A stretch of 64,000 nt of DNA. It comes from Paragonimus westermani (taxonomy: Eukaryota > Platyhelminthes > Trematoda > Plagiorchiida > Troglotrematidae). Below, one piece after another: positions 23,640 to 35,068 of the stretch; the first letter of the stretch is position 1, and every line of letters begins with the position of its first letter. Location: contig QNGE01000289.1 of NCBI GenBank assembly GCA_008508345.1, forward strand, positions 261,611 through 325,610, written 5' to 3'. The notes beneath the pieces were generated by a model that made no database searches, was not told where the DNA came from, and saw nothing but the letters and a program-made list of their open reading frames with translations. Both the position numbers and the translations under genes were made by a program.

Positions 23640-24110
23640 GTGACGTCTAAAAACTTAACGTTCAGCAGGATTGAGAAATGTAGACGTCTTGGTGTGTTAT
23701 TGCCCAAGTCGAGTGGCGGGAATGAAAAAATCCAACAAATTCGGATGTCATGTGATGCGTAGGACAGAGTGGAAGAAGAAAGAATGGACGTTTGTGGATA
23801 ACGCATTAAGAGAAGCATAACAGTGTCAAGCGTTCCAATGAGAGTGGTTGGCTGAAAAGAACCCTAAACAAAGTAGGCAGGTGCTTTGTGAAGCTTCGAA
23901 ACAAAAGTCATTCACTTCCCACGGTACACTAGATGTGGTTAGTAACCTTTCCGTACCAACCCACATATTAAAACGATGCTTAAATCAGATGGGGATTCAG
24001 TCCAGAAGTCCTGATCACGTACCGCTTTTAAAGAAGAGATATAGGGGAAAAACAATATCGTCACTGAAAGAGACACTTATGCACGATAAGCGTTTGTAAC
24101 ATACGTGAAC
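23640..24110 (+). pseudogene. Tc1/mariner-type transposase fragment
   Basis: The clearest part, 23848-24099, reads SVPTHILKRCLNQMGIQSRS followed by PDHVPLLKKRYRGK and KETLMHDKRL. This is the C-terminal part of the paired helix-turn-helix domain and the linker of Tc1-like transposases (pattern TvrRrLhe.Gi.sr.p...PlLtkrhr..RL.fAke). Just upstream, across a frameshift, about 23645-23760 reads LTFSRIEKCRRLGVLLP and NEKIQQIR, the first helix-turn-helix. The DDE catalytic part is missing and no terminal inverted repeats were found. It is a dead fragment inside intron 1, antisense to the host gene. Confidence 0.65.
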
Positions 24111-24589
24111 ATCTTTACCATACATTAAAAGACCAGGACTTATTTCACCTACTGTATACTCACAAAAATCAACCGCGCGAACTAACTGATCGGTCGAACT
24201 AGAACATAGAAAGTGTTTAGGGCACACGATAGTTGCGATTCAAAAAAGTAACAAAACTTGAAAAAGTGAAGAAATGAACACGATAGTCTGACGGTTGAAC
24301 AAAGTTGAGCATACAATTTAATGCGTCACACTGTCACCCAGCTAACCTACAATCTGGTCATTAACCAACAGTTTATTTTCTTACAGACAGAAGAAAAATA
24401 ACGATTACGCGGTAGGACAACAATGTTATAAAGTTTTCCAGATTAAAAGGAGATAAGCAGTTACATTTGTCCTTCGATAACAAAATGAGAGTGGATAAAC
24501 GTTTTCAAAAAGAATGCCTCTAGAATGTATCTGGTCTAGGCAAAGTCCATATAAGGCTCGCGGAATTAGTACCAAGGAACAAGACATAC

Positions 24590-24718
24590 CTGTAATAAGC
24601 ATACTGATTAGCAATAAAGTAGAATCCGGATGCACAAAAATTGGCCAGCAAAGCTAGCACCGTCAGGATACCCAAGACAAATATTTTCCGTTGCCGTGTA
24701 GCCATTGTTGAACGCCGG
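24590..24718 (-). CDS. SLC46-like MFS transporter, exon 1 with start codon
   Basis: The minus-strand exon begins 13 nt upstream of the ATG (24705-24703) at a 3' splice acceptor (TACCTCCTATCTCGATTGCAG ending at 24719) and ends at a perfect donor, AG|GTATGT (24590/24589). It encodes 38 residues plus 2 nt: a short basic start (MATRQRKIF) followed by a helix, VLGILTVLALLANFCASGFYF, and ANQYAYYR. The ANF...QY...R pattern matches the first helix of SLC46 transporters. The 2-nt overhang fits exon 2. The acceptor just before the ATG means either a 5'UTR intron or a spliced-leader trans-splicing site; flatworms use trans-splicing. The N-terminus is cytosolic. Confidence 0.65.
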
Positions 24719-24740
24719 CTGCAATCGAGATAGGAGGTAA
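24719..24740 (-). promoter_or_regulatory. 3' splice acceptor 14 nt before the transporter ATG
   Basis: On the minus strand a pyrimidine-containing tract ends in GCAG at 24722-24719, only 13 nt before the start codon at 24705. No upstream 5'UTR exon could be identified, so the site may accept a spliced leader. That is inference: the same signal serves ordinary cis-splicing. Confidence 0.45.
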
Positions 24741-25101
24741 TTAAGGGGAATTGAACTTTAATGAGGAGTTAAAATACAGAACACTCCGAAAAAAGGAAGT
24801 TCCAGTTATTTCAAGTCGACCAGTAAAATAAGCGAATAGGGCGGTGGTCATACTCAGCTATCACATCAACGGTCGTTGGCTATACAAAGACTACCAGAAC
24901 ATCAGAATATATGGCAGTTCGCACAGGAGGAATCACTAGCGTTTATAACAGTACGGTTAGAGTGATGATTAGAAAATAGAATCGGTAACTAACAAACCAA
25001 TTAGCCCAGGCGTACAAGTGTGATTCTAAATGGGCACTATCTGCGTGGCCAAAATGATTATTTTGACCTCCAAGATACACTTTGAAACTAGTTTATTGTA
25101 G

Positions 25102-25248
25102 TTAACAACCTGTTGTGGATTCTTTTGGTACACGTGAGGGTGTTAGGTTTTGAGAGCACCATGAACAGCAATAATTGTTCCAGCGAACAGCTTGTCATTT
25201 GCACAAAACGATTCGGGGTGTGTGGTGCACTCGAGGCAATAAAATTGT
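25102..25248 (+). CDS. Candidate exon, unknown protein
   Basis: A plus-strand open segment (2 + 48 codons + 1 nt) lies between an acceptor-like TTTATTGTAG and a perfect GTAAGT donor (25249). It has an internal ATG at 25161 and encodes NSNNCSSEQLVICTKRFGVC, a Cys-containing stretch without a family match. It would be transcribed divergently from the transporter. It has no confirmed neighbours, so it may be a chance frame. Confidence 0.22.
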
Positions 25249-28200
25249 GTAAGTTAAAGAAAGATATCAATGACTATGACTGTCTGATAATCCGTATTGG
25301 AGACGCACAGAAGAAGGACTGAAAAATACCTAGAAAGATGTCCATTTCAGATTTAGTAAGAAATACCGAAAGGTAAAGCATTATAAAGCAAAACAAAACA
25401 GGAAAATACAAAACGCGCACTCAAGGAAGACATAGGCCAATGTCGACAAACAACGACTTAGCGGCACTGACATCGGGGGTAGTACACCACAAGAAAAAAG
25501 GAAAGAGTCAGGTGACCCCGACAGGAATATTAAGATGACGGGACCAGAATAAGCAGCAACTGCATGTCCTACAGTCCTCTGTCGGAAACGGTCTAACAGC
25601 TTGAATTATTGAGGTGTAACAAGACTTTTGATTCAGACCTTCTTTCACCTTTGCTTTCCAGAAATTAATACTCAAACCAACAACACCAATTCGGAAGGTT
25701 TGTACATCCGAAGAGGTATCTCATGCATGTTGCTTAGCAACGGCTGATATTGTTGTCCAAGAGCGATCCACAGTCCACAGAGCATCCACTTCGACTCCCT
25801 CGTGTCCACTTAATCACTGATTTGGTACTTTGTCCACTCAACATACAGATAACTGAAAATGAGTCAAGTAAAAAAGGGGCTGATTGGGAATGCACTCGCA
25901 AGCACAAATAGGATTCCATCACATGAATCATAATTCTCCTATCAATGGATTCAAGGTTTACAGCAAAATTCCCTGCAACCCGTTGTTCTCTGGCATATAA
26001 AACAGAACAGCATCGGTGTCAAGGTCCAAATTATACCCACACACCCATACATCTTTGCAACAGTGCTCAAAAGTGTAATGGACAACGATCAGTCCGATAT
26101 CTATATCAAGGCCAAAACTAAAATATACTTTACGCACTTAGGATTACAGGATTATGTGAGAACAATTCGAAGAGAAACAAGCACATAAGTACTACACCGT
26201 TCTCCCTACAGTTAACCAGTGGAACTAATAAATAATTCATTGGTCATATAGTAATGAACACAAATCAGTATGGGTATACCAGAAGAACAACATTTTTGCG
26301 GAACCTTTTGTATTTGTTAGACGAAGAAACAGATTGGACGAACCAAGCAGAGCTTTTTGGTCTTTCACGGAAGCTTGAGATAACCTTTCGACTAGGTTAA
26401 CCGTTAGTTGAAGTTCCGCAAGTTGGAAGTATACACTACCTACACTTGTCACCTGTTTTGAGTGTACAGCCTTCTGAGGGATCAAACGATTAGACTTTCG
26501 GTTCGTTTATAACGACCGTCAAGTTTCTAGAACGTACTGTGGTTAGAGCCGCTGTCTATGACAAGAGTGACGTGGGGGTCCACGGAATCCCCGACTACCA
26601 ATGTTGTTCATATACATGAACGACCCTGTCAAAATACAACAGTAATTAAGATATCCTGGGTGATCCAGAATAGCCTGTGCTCTAATCATGCGGACAAAAG
26701 AATGAGACTTAGATGAAATCACAAAAAGTGTATATCAGCTGTGTCTTAAAACACCCTGAACTAACTATCGACATCCAAAAGGGGTCGGTGTAAGAATTAG
26801 GAGTGAATGTGGGCGGGTAACGTGCAACAGCAAAACTCACTCAAACTCACTCTCTTGGCCACTTGCCATTTCAAGAACAGTGACCGGTTTTTCATTTCAA
26901 AAGGGTCTTGTGATTTTTTGGATTTGAGCCCTTCCACTCTCCGTGGGATAATGTAACTAATACCATCTATGAATTTATGGTCACCCTCAAGCACAGTAAT
27001 CCACGAAGTGAGGACAAGTGAGAGGACCCGAAGAGAGTGAAAAAGGAATGAATTGAAAATTCATTACAGTCTTCTTCAAACAACCAAAATCTGTCAAACT
27101 GGGACGTGAAGCACGAAACGTTTGAGTGCGCACGTCAACGTCGAGAATCAACTGTTAATCTTTTCCTTGCAGTTACAAAAGTGAAATTGAATGCCAAACA
27201 CATACTGTTGTCGGGCTACTCAGACTTATTGCACAGCCGTTTACAACATAACTGAATCCTCTACATCCAGCCGGCTTTCCGGAAACCCTTTCATCAGCTG
27301 AATTTCCGGCACACCACGGATAAGATTGAGCTTTAAGTTGAACAGGTAAAGCATAGCGAGAAAAGGCCAAACTCATCCCAGAATGCTAAAAAAGCATCCC
27401 GTAGCCTCGTTAGATCATTCCACAAATAATGTATGCTGGCATTTCTATTGGCATCAGTTCCACAGAATGAACGACTAAAGTAATCGTCCTATACCAGTCA
27501 GTTGATTACCAATCCTCCACTAGTTAACGACCTAGCGACTTGACTAGCATCTCGTGCAAGACAGTACATCTTGAAAGTAAAATCTTAAAACATTCTGCAA
27601 ATAGTCACATCGCAATATCACACCTGAAACTCTAAACAAGTCCGTCCTGTGTGGTTAGTATGTATCACTTTATATACAACTTGCCGGAAAGCGAAGAAGC
27701 TGGCCTTCACCTCCTGAAGTAAATTGCGCCTTCTTCATAACTGTCCTAGTAAACTCGGATTTGCCTGAGGCTAAGCAAGAAATTTGGTCAATATAATAAG
27801 TTTTCCCTGGCAACACTATCTCGGATACTACATGCAGTTTCACCGTCGAAATGTTCGTTTTGATTTTATGGAAACGCTTTATTTCGTGGTAACTTACAAC
27901 CAAATAAGTTCTTTTATATCATGCTAGAAGCGGAAAACATTTTCAAACAACGAAATCAATTAATTAACCGGTAAGCTTTCTCATTCTTCGGTTCAGGCAA
28001 TTCTTGAATTGAAGGTGAAAGCATTTTAGGGGTACTTGTAATCGGAGGTGCCCATGAGCCTGGAAAAGAAGACAACTAAATGGATATACGAAACAACCCT
28101 CGTCATGCCATAGGCTGAGATACCCGATAAACAAGAGTGGGACATTCACAATCACAATTTTGTAATCGTGAGTCCAACTGTGTTGAAGGTGCTGTTGCTG

Positions 28201-30527
28201 GGCCAGACAATCTCGCTTCTGTAAACCTAAGTATAACTGTAGAGACTCAGAAGTCCACCTAGGAACCCAACGCTAAGAATTGGGTTGATTTATTTCATCG
28301 TCTGGGTTTCAAACTTACTGTTGTGAACACATGCTGAAAAAGTGTGGACAGAAAGTTATTGAGTCACAGTCAACTGAGGTGGCAACACTCAAGTGACAGA
28401 AGGGAGTTAAAAACTATGAAGAATATTCATTTGAAATCTGGACAGACATCGATCATGTTCATAAAATATCTCTTAAGCTGCGTGAAAAATCAAGATTCAG
28501 CAGGAGAGAAGCAGAGAGGGACGAGACAACAGTCATAGTGAAAAAAACACCAAAACCGCATCGGGGATGAAATAAGCGAGTGGGACTAAAGTACGTATCT
28601 TCTGACGTATCGAGATACTAGTAACCAATGTGGATATTTTCAAGAACCCAAAATGAAACGGGAAATTTCCCAGATGGTAAGGTAAGACTTCTATCACCAT
28701 GTTATACGGAGGCAAAGGAACTAGCGAAATCAGCAGCTGCCGAATTTAGAACGCAGTTGAGAGCGGTTATCTCGAGTAGTCTTATTCTTCAACAGGCGGT
28801 ATCTGTGGCACATCGCAAAGGTAGCTTTCACAAGTCTTTTTTCATATTGCGTTTACTTCCCCACCTGCTTTTATCAATAAGACTAGGCTGAGGGAATCAC
28901 AAGTCAGCCATCGGTAGGGGTTTGTGAACAACCCCCCCCCCCAAAGTCTTTGTAATGATCTCAGGAAGCCCATTTCTAACGTGACTGGTTCTCATTTGAG
29001 TGACACTCGCCACCAAGTGAAACTGTACCAGGCGTTGCCGTTCATCAACAAACTTCCTAAGGCACAGAGATTTCAGAGTAAAACTGTTGGCAACAGCAGA
29101 GTCGTCCGTTATCAGTCTAAAACCAGTGCCTCTGTACGCAAAACGGGCTCTCACAAACTGTTCATCTCCCTTAGACAACTAACCCCAGGTCACATGAAGC
29201 CCGCGTAAGTACGAACCAATTCGCAACGACAGGCGCCTGTGTTGTGGCAGGCAGATGAGCCATTATCACATGTTTGTAAATACCTCCACTCCTCACAACA
29301 GACTGTGATTCTCCCCCCATATATTAATCCTAATGACGTAGTTGGCTTGTTCCGATTTTCACAAACAATTAGCAGGGTTAGCCAAGGAACATTAAGATCA
29401 GAAAGTGTGATCTCCTGATGATCCTAGGAGTCAGTTGGCCACTGCTAAATAAGAAGACAATTCTGTAACTGCAAAATTCTGGTCCGCAGGTTGCAAACCC
29501 CCCGTCGGCAGTAAAAAAGCCTACGTTAAAAGCACCGAAAAAACATCCTTCAGTTGTAAACAGACAGTTTGTTTATGACGGCGCAAACCGAAGGGATCAG
29601 TACACGCGTGACTATTGGATAGGGTGGACAGGTTGGGTAAACACGTGACTGCAGGCCACAGTGATTGAATGGCGCTCGAAGAATGCCAGCTATCCATTCA
29701 TAATCCGTAACGCTTGGAGAACCCGGCAAAATGCGTGGAACAGACTGTCCTATGGGTCGCCTGATAACTTCCTGAAGAAGGTATAGGTATCGAAGTATAA
29801 TGAGGTGATGTCACCGGATACCACAATATTCGGTGTTTTACAAACGTGTGTAGCGTTATACTTCCAGGGATTACATTTCAGCCGACTTACTTGAGACTGT
29901 GATGAGGATATTGTGGTTTTTCGCAATGCATGCTGGTGTGATGGGAACGGAATGCTTTTTTCAGTTGGCATTCATTACTGAAAATTACGAAACAGAAGAT
30001 ACCGGCCTAAAGACCGCCTTAGCCTTTTTGTGATATAACATACAAAATAGTCCCAAATCTTATTGCTCCATATTGTGCCCAAATCATCAGGAAAGCTTGT
30101 GTAATCTGTACTGCTTTACAGTTTGTCCGTGTGCCATTTCGCAATGTCGATGTCGCATATGGCGTTATGCATGACCCTTTGTACATCCGGTGTAATAACT
30201 ATTCGGTCAAAAATCTCAACGAATTTTCGTATGTTGAATTTGCTTGACGCGTATCTGTGAACAGTGGCTTGATGTGCCGTGTACCGAATTAGTCAGCCAG
30301 GTCAAATTATTCTTCTGATGCAAATACTTTTTACATAACTATAAGTTAGTAAATTTACATATTTTGATTCGATTTGCTGTCGATTGTTCGTTTATAATAG
30401 CCCGATGTTCGCTTGGCCACTGATGTTTACGTTCGGCCGCTCGTATCGGGTGGCACTAGTGAGTAACCAATGGATAACTTAGGAAGCGGGTGCTTGGTAG
30501 CGGCTGTCAAACGAGTTTTTTCGTTCA
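25249..30527. other. Unassigned intergenic or intronic sequence
   Basis: About 5.3 kb without a nameable gene. Open frames at 26237-26485 and 27670-27903 (minus) and at 28628-28891 and 28924-29208 (plus) have ordinary amino-acid composition but no recognised motif. A run of 11 C lies at 28932-28942. Confidence 0.4.
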
Positions 30528-31145
30528 GTTCTTACATTTGCACAGACTCAGATGGTTAGGTCGTGTGCTAAGGATGCTAGCTAGTCGCCTGCAACAGCGA
30601 GCAATCTTTGCTGGCGTTGCGGCCGATTAGTGTATGGTGCGAGATGGACAAGTGATGACCTCGCGAAGAGAAACGAAATCGTTCACCAAGTGGTTAGCTA
30701 CTGTAAGCCGGGTTCGTCTCCCGGGCTGGGGTGCTGGCTACTCACAGAGTCGGTGGTTGGAGACTATAGGTGAGATGGCGGCTAATAGAGTTCAGTGGCG
30801 TGAATGTTGTCGTTTTTTGGCCGAGTTGTCACTGAAGTGAATGCACTTAATGACGCGGGGCAATGAAAGTCGTAGAGAAGCTGTCTTGCTAATGACGCTT
30901 TACTTTCACCTACACTTCGGTTATTTGTTTACAAGGTGTAGGCACCTTGATGTTGAATGTGTGAATATAGACGTAGCCACATTTTTTCATCAGTCAGGTC
31001 CCTTCCCGCTCCCTTTTTTTTCTCTTCTCTGCTGATACAGGGTTTGAAGAAGAAAATAATTTCTTCTTCAATGTTATGTGGCAGTTGAGCATCAGTGTGA
31101 ACCACTGATGTACTGTTGTATATGATGATAATAATGATGACGACA
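30528..31145 (+). mobile_element. RTE-type non-LTR retrotransposon, 5'-truncated 3' end
   Basis: This is the last part of the same family as the copy at 33130-35080. From about 30536 it encodes the C-terminal tail of the reverse transcriptase protein: LQRLRWLGR-like sequence, TSRRETKSFTKWLATV, RVRLPGWGAG, SQSRWLETIGEMAANRVQWR, RFLAELSLK, then a stop at 30838-30840. A 3' untranslated region with TTTACAAGGTGTAGGCACC follows, and the copy ends in imperfect ATG/ATA trinucleotide repeats (31122-31142). Ending in a short simple repeat instead of poly(A) is typical of RTE elements. The body shows substitutions relative to the minus copy. Confidence 0.85.
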
Positions 31146-31195
31146 ATTGTAATGGCCTCTCAGTCACATTTTGTCAGATTTTTGGGTCAATGCAA

Positions 31196-33085
31196 TAGCA
31201 ATACTTTTCGCTCCTTTCGAGAAAACAACCCTAAATCGTGGTTTGTGCACCTAGAAGCCTCCCTATATTATGGTTACACCCTTTTTGTTACTAAAGTGCA
31301 GCACTACTACCTTACGTCGTTGGCAATATTTTGGATGCTATTCTGGAGCTGCCGGATCTCAGGAAGTCGCACAAGCAAGTGAAAGCAGCGGCGACTGAGC
31401 ATTTTGGCTCGTCCAACCGCCAGCACACTACTCGACTTTTAAGCGCGATTGACCTCGATGACCGTAAACTACTGCGGCTCCTTTACCGCATGCAACGGTT
31501 AGTAGGCATAACAAAACTAAAAGAGGTTCTTTCAGAGATGTGGCCACAACATTTACTAGAGAGTATGCCAAACACTCTGAGCGCTAACCCTACAGCAACC
31601 CTGATACAGTCAGTGGATACGGTCGAATGAAACTGGAGGAACTACATCATGACGATTTACCTACTCCCTCCGAGCAGTCAGGGCCCGATTATCAATCTGA
31701 CCGCCCAACTTGCTCACCAAACTGAAAAGGTTTCAGGTCTTAACGATGCAACCCTTGTAACATGTTCGGTTACTCCCATCTGACAGTACGACGCTCGTCC
31801 AGGGTTGCATGCACCTCAGCTACAGCAACGGAACGCCAATCCTGATAACTGAAGGGGTCACTAGCAACTGGACAAACATCCTCAACGATGAAAAAAGCAT
31901 CGCAGTTTTGGCACAGTCAGCAAACAGACCATTCAAACCTCCCGTGACTTCTAAGTCATCTTGTCGTCTTCAAAAAACCACAGATCTGGAATTTGCCATC
32001 CCCTTGACAGTGGTACTCAGATCAACATGGTTTGAACTGGAGCACACAAATTAAATCAGTCGATCGCCTCGAATCCTCGCACAGCCAACGAAAGCACTAT
32101 CAAAGTGTTTGGCTAGATCAGTTGTATACTTAACCTGAGTCTTCGCAAACGTGTTTGCTGAATCTTCACGAGCACCGACGTCGAAATGACCATAATTTGC
32201 ACCGACATTCTCCAATAGTTCTATCTTCTAGTAGACTCCAAATGATGCTGCCTGATCGATCAGAGGATAGGGCATATCGTAAGCGGAAATTTGACCAATA
32301 GAGTTTCAATCAATGCAGTAGATCAAAGCTCTACGAAATTAATTTAGTTCAATTTCCTAAACGACCAGTTCTCTATTGTCTGCCGACTTCATCTGCGCTT
32401 ACCATCACAGATATCAAGAGGCAGTACATAGTTACGGCCAGCCAGCCGATGTTAGCCAAAGCTCGCAGATTGACATCGGATAACTTGAAAAAAGCTTGCG
32501 CCGAGTTCGTACACATGCTCAAACGTGAGTTCACTCGCTCTTAATAGAGCTCAGAATTTATATATCTAAAACATTATTAAAATGGCGACCAAATTGAGAT
32601 TACTGTTCCCTTAATAACGCTACGACAACTGATAGATACCGGATTTTGCACACACACGAATAGCCATCATGGTACCCATGCGCTCCCGTAAACTAAACTG
32701 ATGTGTGCCTGCCACCAGCTATCGGCTACTGACGAAGATGTTGCTAAGGCGAATGTTATGAAACCAATCGGTTTGATGGAATTTCTACGTATGAACTTTG
32801 GTGTACGAAACGGTTTGAACGCTTCAAGGTTTCCTCGACGACGTCACGCAAGGTTTGAATTTTGTCTACCAATACACTGACAATTTGTCAGATTCAAACA
32901 TCTTTTTCGAACATAAGAATCACATGTGACAGCCCTTTGAAGGATTACCAAATTTCGGTGTAACCAGTAAAAGAAAAAAGATTATTGCTGGACAACTCAC
33001 AGTCGAGTTCATGGGAGGCCTTGTCGATCCGAATTATATTCGACTGTTGGTTAATAAGGTAGAAATTTATGGCAGCGTCTGTCCT
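31196..33085 (+). mobile_element. Second Ty3/Gypsy element, decayed internal region without LTRs
   Basis: Plus-strand remains of gag, protease and RT. Gag: NNPKSWFVHLEASL (31220-31270), then, after a frameshift, 31331-31630 reads ILELPDLRKSHKQVKAA and DLDDRKLLRLLYRMQRLVG, the gag block of CsRn1-like Gypsy elements, ending MPNTLSANPTATL. RT: IVTASQPMLAKARRLTSDNL and KKACAEFVHMLKREFTRS (32415-32540) match the conserved RT entry. NNATTTDRYRI, DEDVAKANVMKPIGLMEFLR and MNFGVRNGL follow at 32610-32820, and FMGGLVDPNYIR at 33010. Frames switch repeatedly. It is a different lineage from the 10.4-14.8 kb element, and no LTR was found. It lies between two RTE copies. Confidence 0.75.
31331..31630 (+). 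pseudogene. Gag fragment of the second Gypsy element
   Basis: A 99-codon open frame carries the most diagnostic part of the element: a leucine-rich helical gag with RKLLRLLYRMQRLVG and WPQHLLESMPNTLSANPT. The preceding W-F-x-H-L-E-A block is in another frame at about 31235-31260, so a frameshift splits gag. It ends at a TGA just after VDTVE, where intact relatives continue. Confidence 0.7.
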
Positions 33086-33414
33086 ACAACGTCTGCTTTC
33101 ATCCGTCACCCCGACGAAAGTCCATTATTCATCACCATCATCATCATCAACATCATCATAGACAGCAATACGTCAGTGGTTTACACTACTGCTTAACTGC
33201 CACACAACCACGAAGAAAAAGCAAACCCTATATAGGAAGAAAGAAGGGGACGATAAGAGACATAATTACCGGAAATAACTACGTCTATAATCAAACATTC
33301 AGCATCAAGGTGCCTACACCTCGCAAACAAATAACCGAGCTGCAAGTGAGAGTAAGGCGTCATCAGCGAGACAGTTTCCTTACGGCTTTCACTGCCCCGC
33401 GTCATTCAATGCAA

Positions 33415-34527
33415 TCACTTCACAGACAACTCGGCCAAACAACGACAACATTCACGCCACTGAACTCTATTAGCCGCCATCTCACCTATAGTCTCCAACC
33501 ACCGACTCTGTGAGTCGCGAGGACCCCAGCCCGGGAGACGAACACGACCCACGGTGGCCAACCCCTTCGTGAACGACTTCATTTCCCTACGCCAGGTCAT
33601 TGTCGGTCCACCTCGCACCTTACACCAGTCGATCGCAGTGTCAGCGAATAGTGCTCGGTGTGGAAGACGACTAACTGGCATTCTTAATACATGACCTAAC
33701 CATCTAAGCCTGTGTAAACGTAGAGATTGGACAAGAGAACTCGTCTGACAATCACTACCAAACACCCGCTTCCTAACCTCCTCGTTACTTACGCGCTGAT
33801 GCCACCCGATACGAGCGATTGAACGCAGACATCGGTGGTCAAATACTTGAAGACGGTTCACGTCTTCTACCCTGAGCGGCCAGGTTTCGCTGCCGTAAAG
33901 TAATACGGCCCTCACCGTTGTCTTATATACACGACCTTTAAGCTTCAGAGAAATACACCTCTGTCGCCAGAGATGCCTCAAGTTAGCGAATACCGCCCTA
34001 GCCTTAGAGATACGCGCTTCTATTTCATTCCCTACACCTCCACCGCTGCTGATGCAGCTTCCCAGGTATACAAACCGGTCAACAACCTCCATGACTACAT
34101 TATCCAACATCAAATCGACGTGGTCACAGCAATCCTGCAGAAGCACTTTGCATTTTGAGGCTGCAAAGCGCATTCCGAAGTATTTTGCAGAACGCGAAAT
34201 AGCGTCTAACATTACTTGTGCCGATTGAAAGTTGTCAAACAGCAACACCTTGTCGTCAGCATAATCAAGATCCGTCAGTCTTTCACCAGGTAGGAGGTCC
34301 ACGCCGGCATCTTGTGAGTGCCGCAAACAATCCTCCATTATTTCGTCTATGACGAAATTAAACAAAAATGGTGACAGCGGACAGCCTTGACGTACGCCAC
34401 TCATGGTGCTGAAACTGTCAGACAGCTCACCGTAAACCCTAACCTGAGCTGAAGTATGGGAATAGAGTGCCGACAGTATGTTCACGTACTTAGTCGAGAA
34501 ATACAATGGTTGGCCGGCGGTATACAT
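33415..34527 (-). pseudogene. RTE reverse transcriptase, palm to C-terminus
   Basis: This is the longest open frame in the window (370 codons). It includes SGVRQGCPLSPFLFNFVIDE (RT motif B region), LTDLDYADDKVLLFDN (motif C, YADD intact), a block with GMRFAASKCKVL, and the thumb-like FVYLGSCISSGGGVGNEIEA with RISKARAVFANL. The downstream module VRAVLLYGSETWPLRVEDVN, FDHRCLRSIARI and SRLPHRALFAD is typical of RTE elements. No start Met is expected: the frame simply enters the body after a deletion near 34515 that removes motif A (see findings). It cannot encode an active enzyme. Confidence 0.85.
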
Positions 34528-35068
34528 GAGGTTGCTCCAAAATTTGACGAAGAGTGGAAATGTTATCTACACATCCCCGCCCTGGACGAAATCCTGCCTC
34601 TTCCTCCCAAATGTTCTCATCTCGAGCTGCAGTGAGTCGACGAAGTATAATTGATGCTAGAACCCTAGAAACGACTGGGGTCAAACTAATTTCTCCGTGG
34701 TTTTCGCAAGAGCCCCTTATACCTTTCTTGAATATAGGAACTATTATCGAGTGACCCCAACTCGGGGGGATAGTTTCCGTCGTCCACACGAGTTGAAACA
34801 AATGAGTCAAAGCCTCCACTAACGCCTCTCCCCCTTCTTTGAAAAGTGCCGGCACGAGGTCATCTGGACCAGCAGGCTTGTTACGCTTGAGGGCCGCAAT
34901 TGTATCGCGGCCCTCAGTCTCGGTGGATGGTTCCAGGTCTATCGACCAGAGCACTACATTAAAAGTTTGTGGCGGCAACGCAGTAGAAGCAGAAGGCCAG
35001 TTAAATTGACCCCCGAAGTGTTCCATTTTTACAGATGGTTCATTCCGCAATTCACTATGCCCCCACAA
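34490..35068 (-). pseudogene. RTE reverse transcriptase, N-terminal part
   Basis: The minus-strand frame begins with the inter-domain linker KMEHFGGQFNWPSAS, then carries RT fingers: LKRNKPAGPDDLVPALFKEG (the conserved K-x-G-P-D), SWGHSIIVPIFKKG (conserved P-I-x-K-K-G), ISLTPVVSRVLASIILRRL and AGFRPGRGCVDNISTLRQIL (GFR-x-G-R). It ends at PTIVFLD followed by a stop, exactly where motif A (FLDF-x-A-A-F-D) should continue. The N of the usual N-Y/H-R motif before ISL is kept (ENHGEISL), with the R replaced. Confidence 0.85.

Larger units (their letters stand above)
7799..24589. other. Giant intron 1 of the SLC46-like gene
   Basis: About 16.8 kb separates exon 1 from exon 2 on the minus strand. 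It holds SINE copy 2 (about 9055-9192), a Gypsy element in the same orientation as the gene (10358-14798), an (ATT)n run (19535-19555) and a Tc1/mariner relic (23640-24110). The exon 1 donor leaves two nucleotides and exon 2 supplies one, so direct splicing keeps the frame; a missed small exon of matching phase is still possible. The stretches 9200-10357 and 14799-23639 contain only short, unrecognised frames. Candidates such as 18752-18958 and 22466-22660 on minus look exon-like in composition but lack convincing borders. Confidence 0.55.

Noticed and set aside
27265..27310. Minus-strand CAGCTGATGA ... GGAAAG with ATTCAG/CTGGAT pairing, resembling a hammerhead
   Set aside because: Stem II does not pair properly and the cleavage triplet is missing (GG in place of UH). 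There is no pol III promoter nearby.
29430..29500. Possible third SINE copy around TGGCCACTGC
   Set aside because: Only the A-box-like word matches. The B box, the hammerhead and the co-linear blocks shared by the other two copies are absent.
30685..30725. tRNA-like AGTGGTTAGC and GGGTTCGTCTCCC on the plus strand
   Set aside because: It lies in RTE coding sequence (KWLATVSRVRLPGWGA) and no cloverleaf forms. The minus RTE copy at 33.5 kb has equivalent coding sequence.
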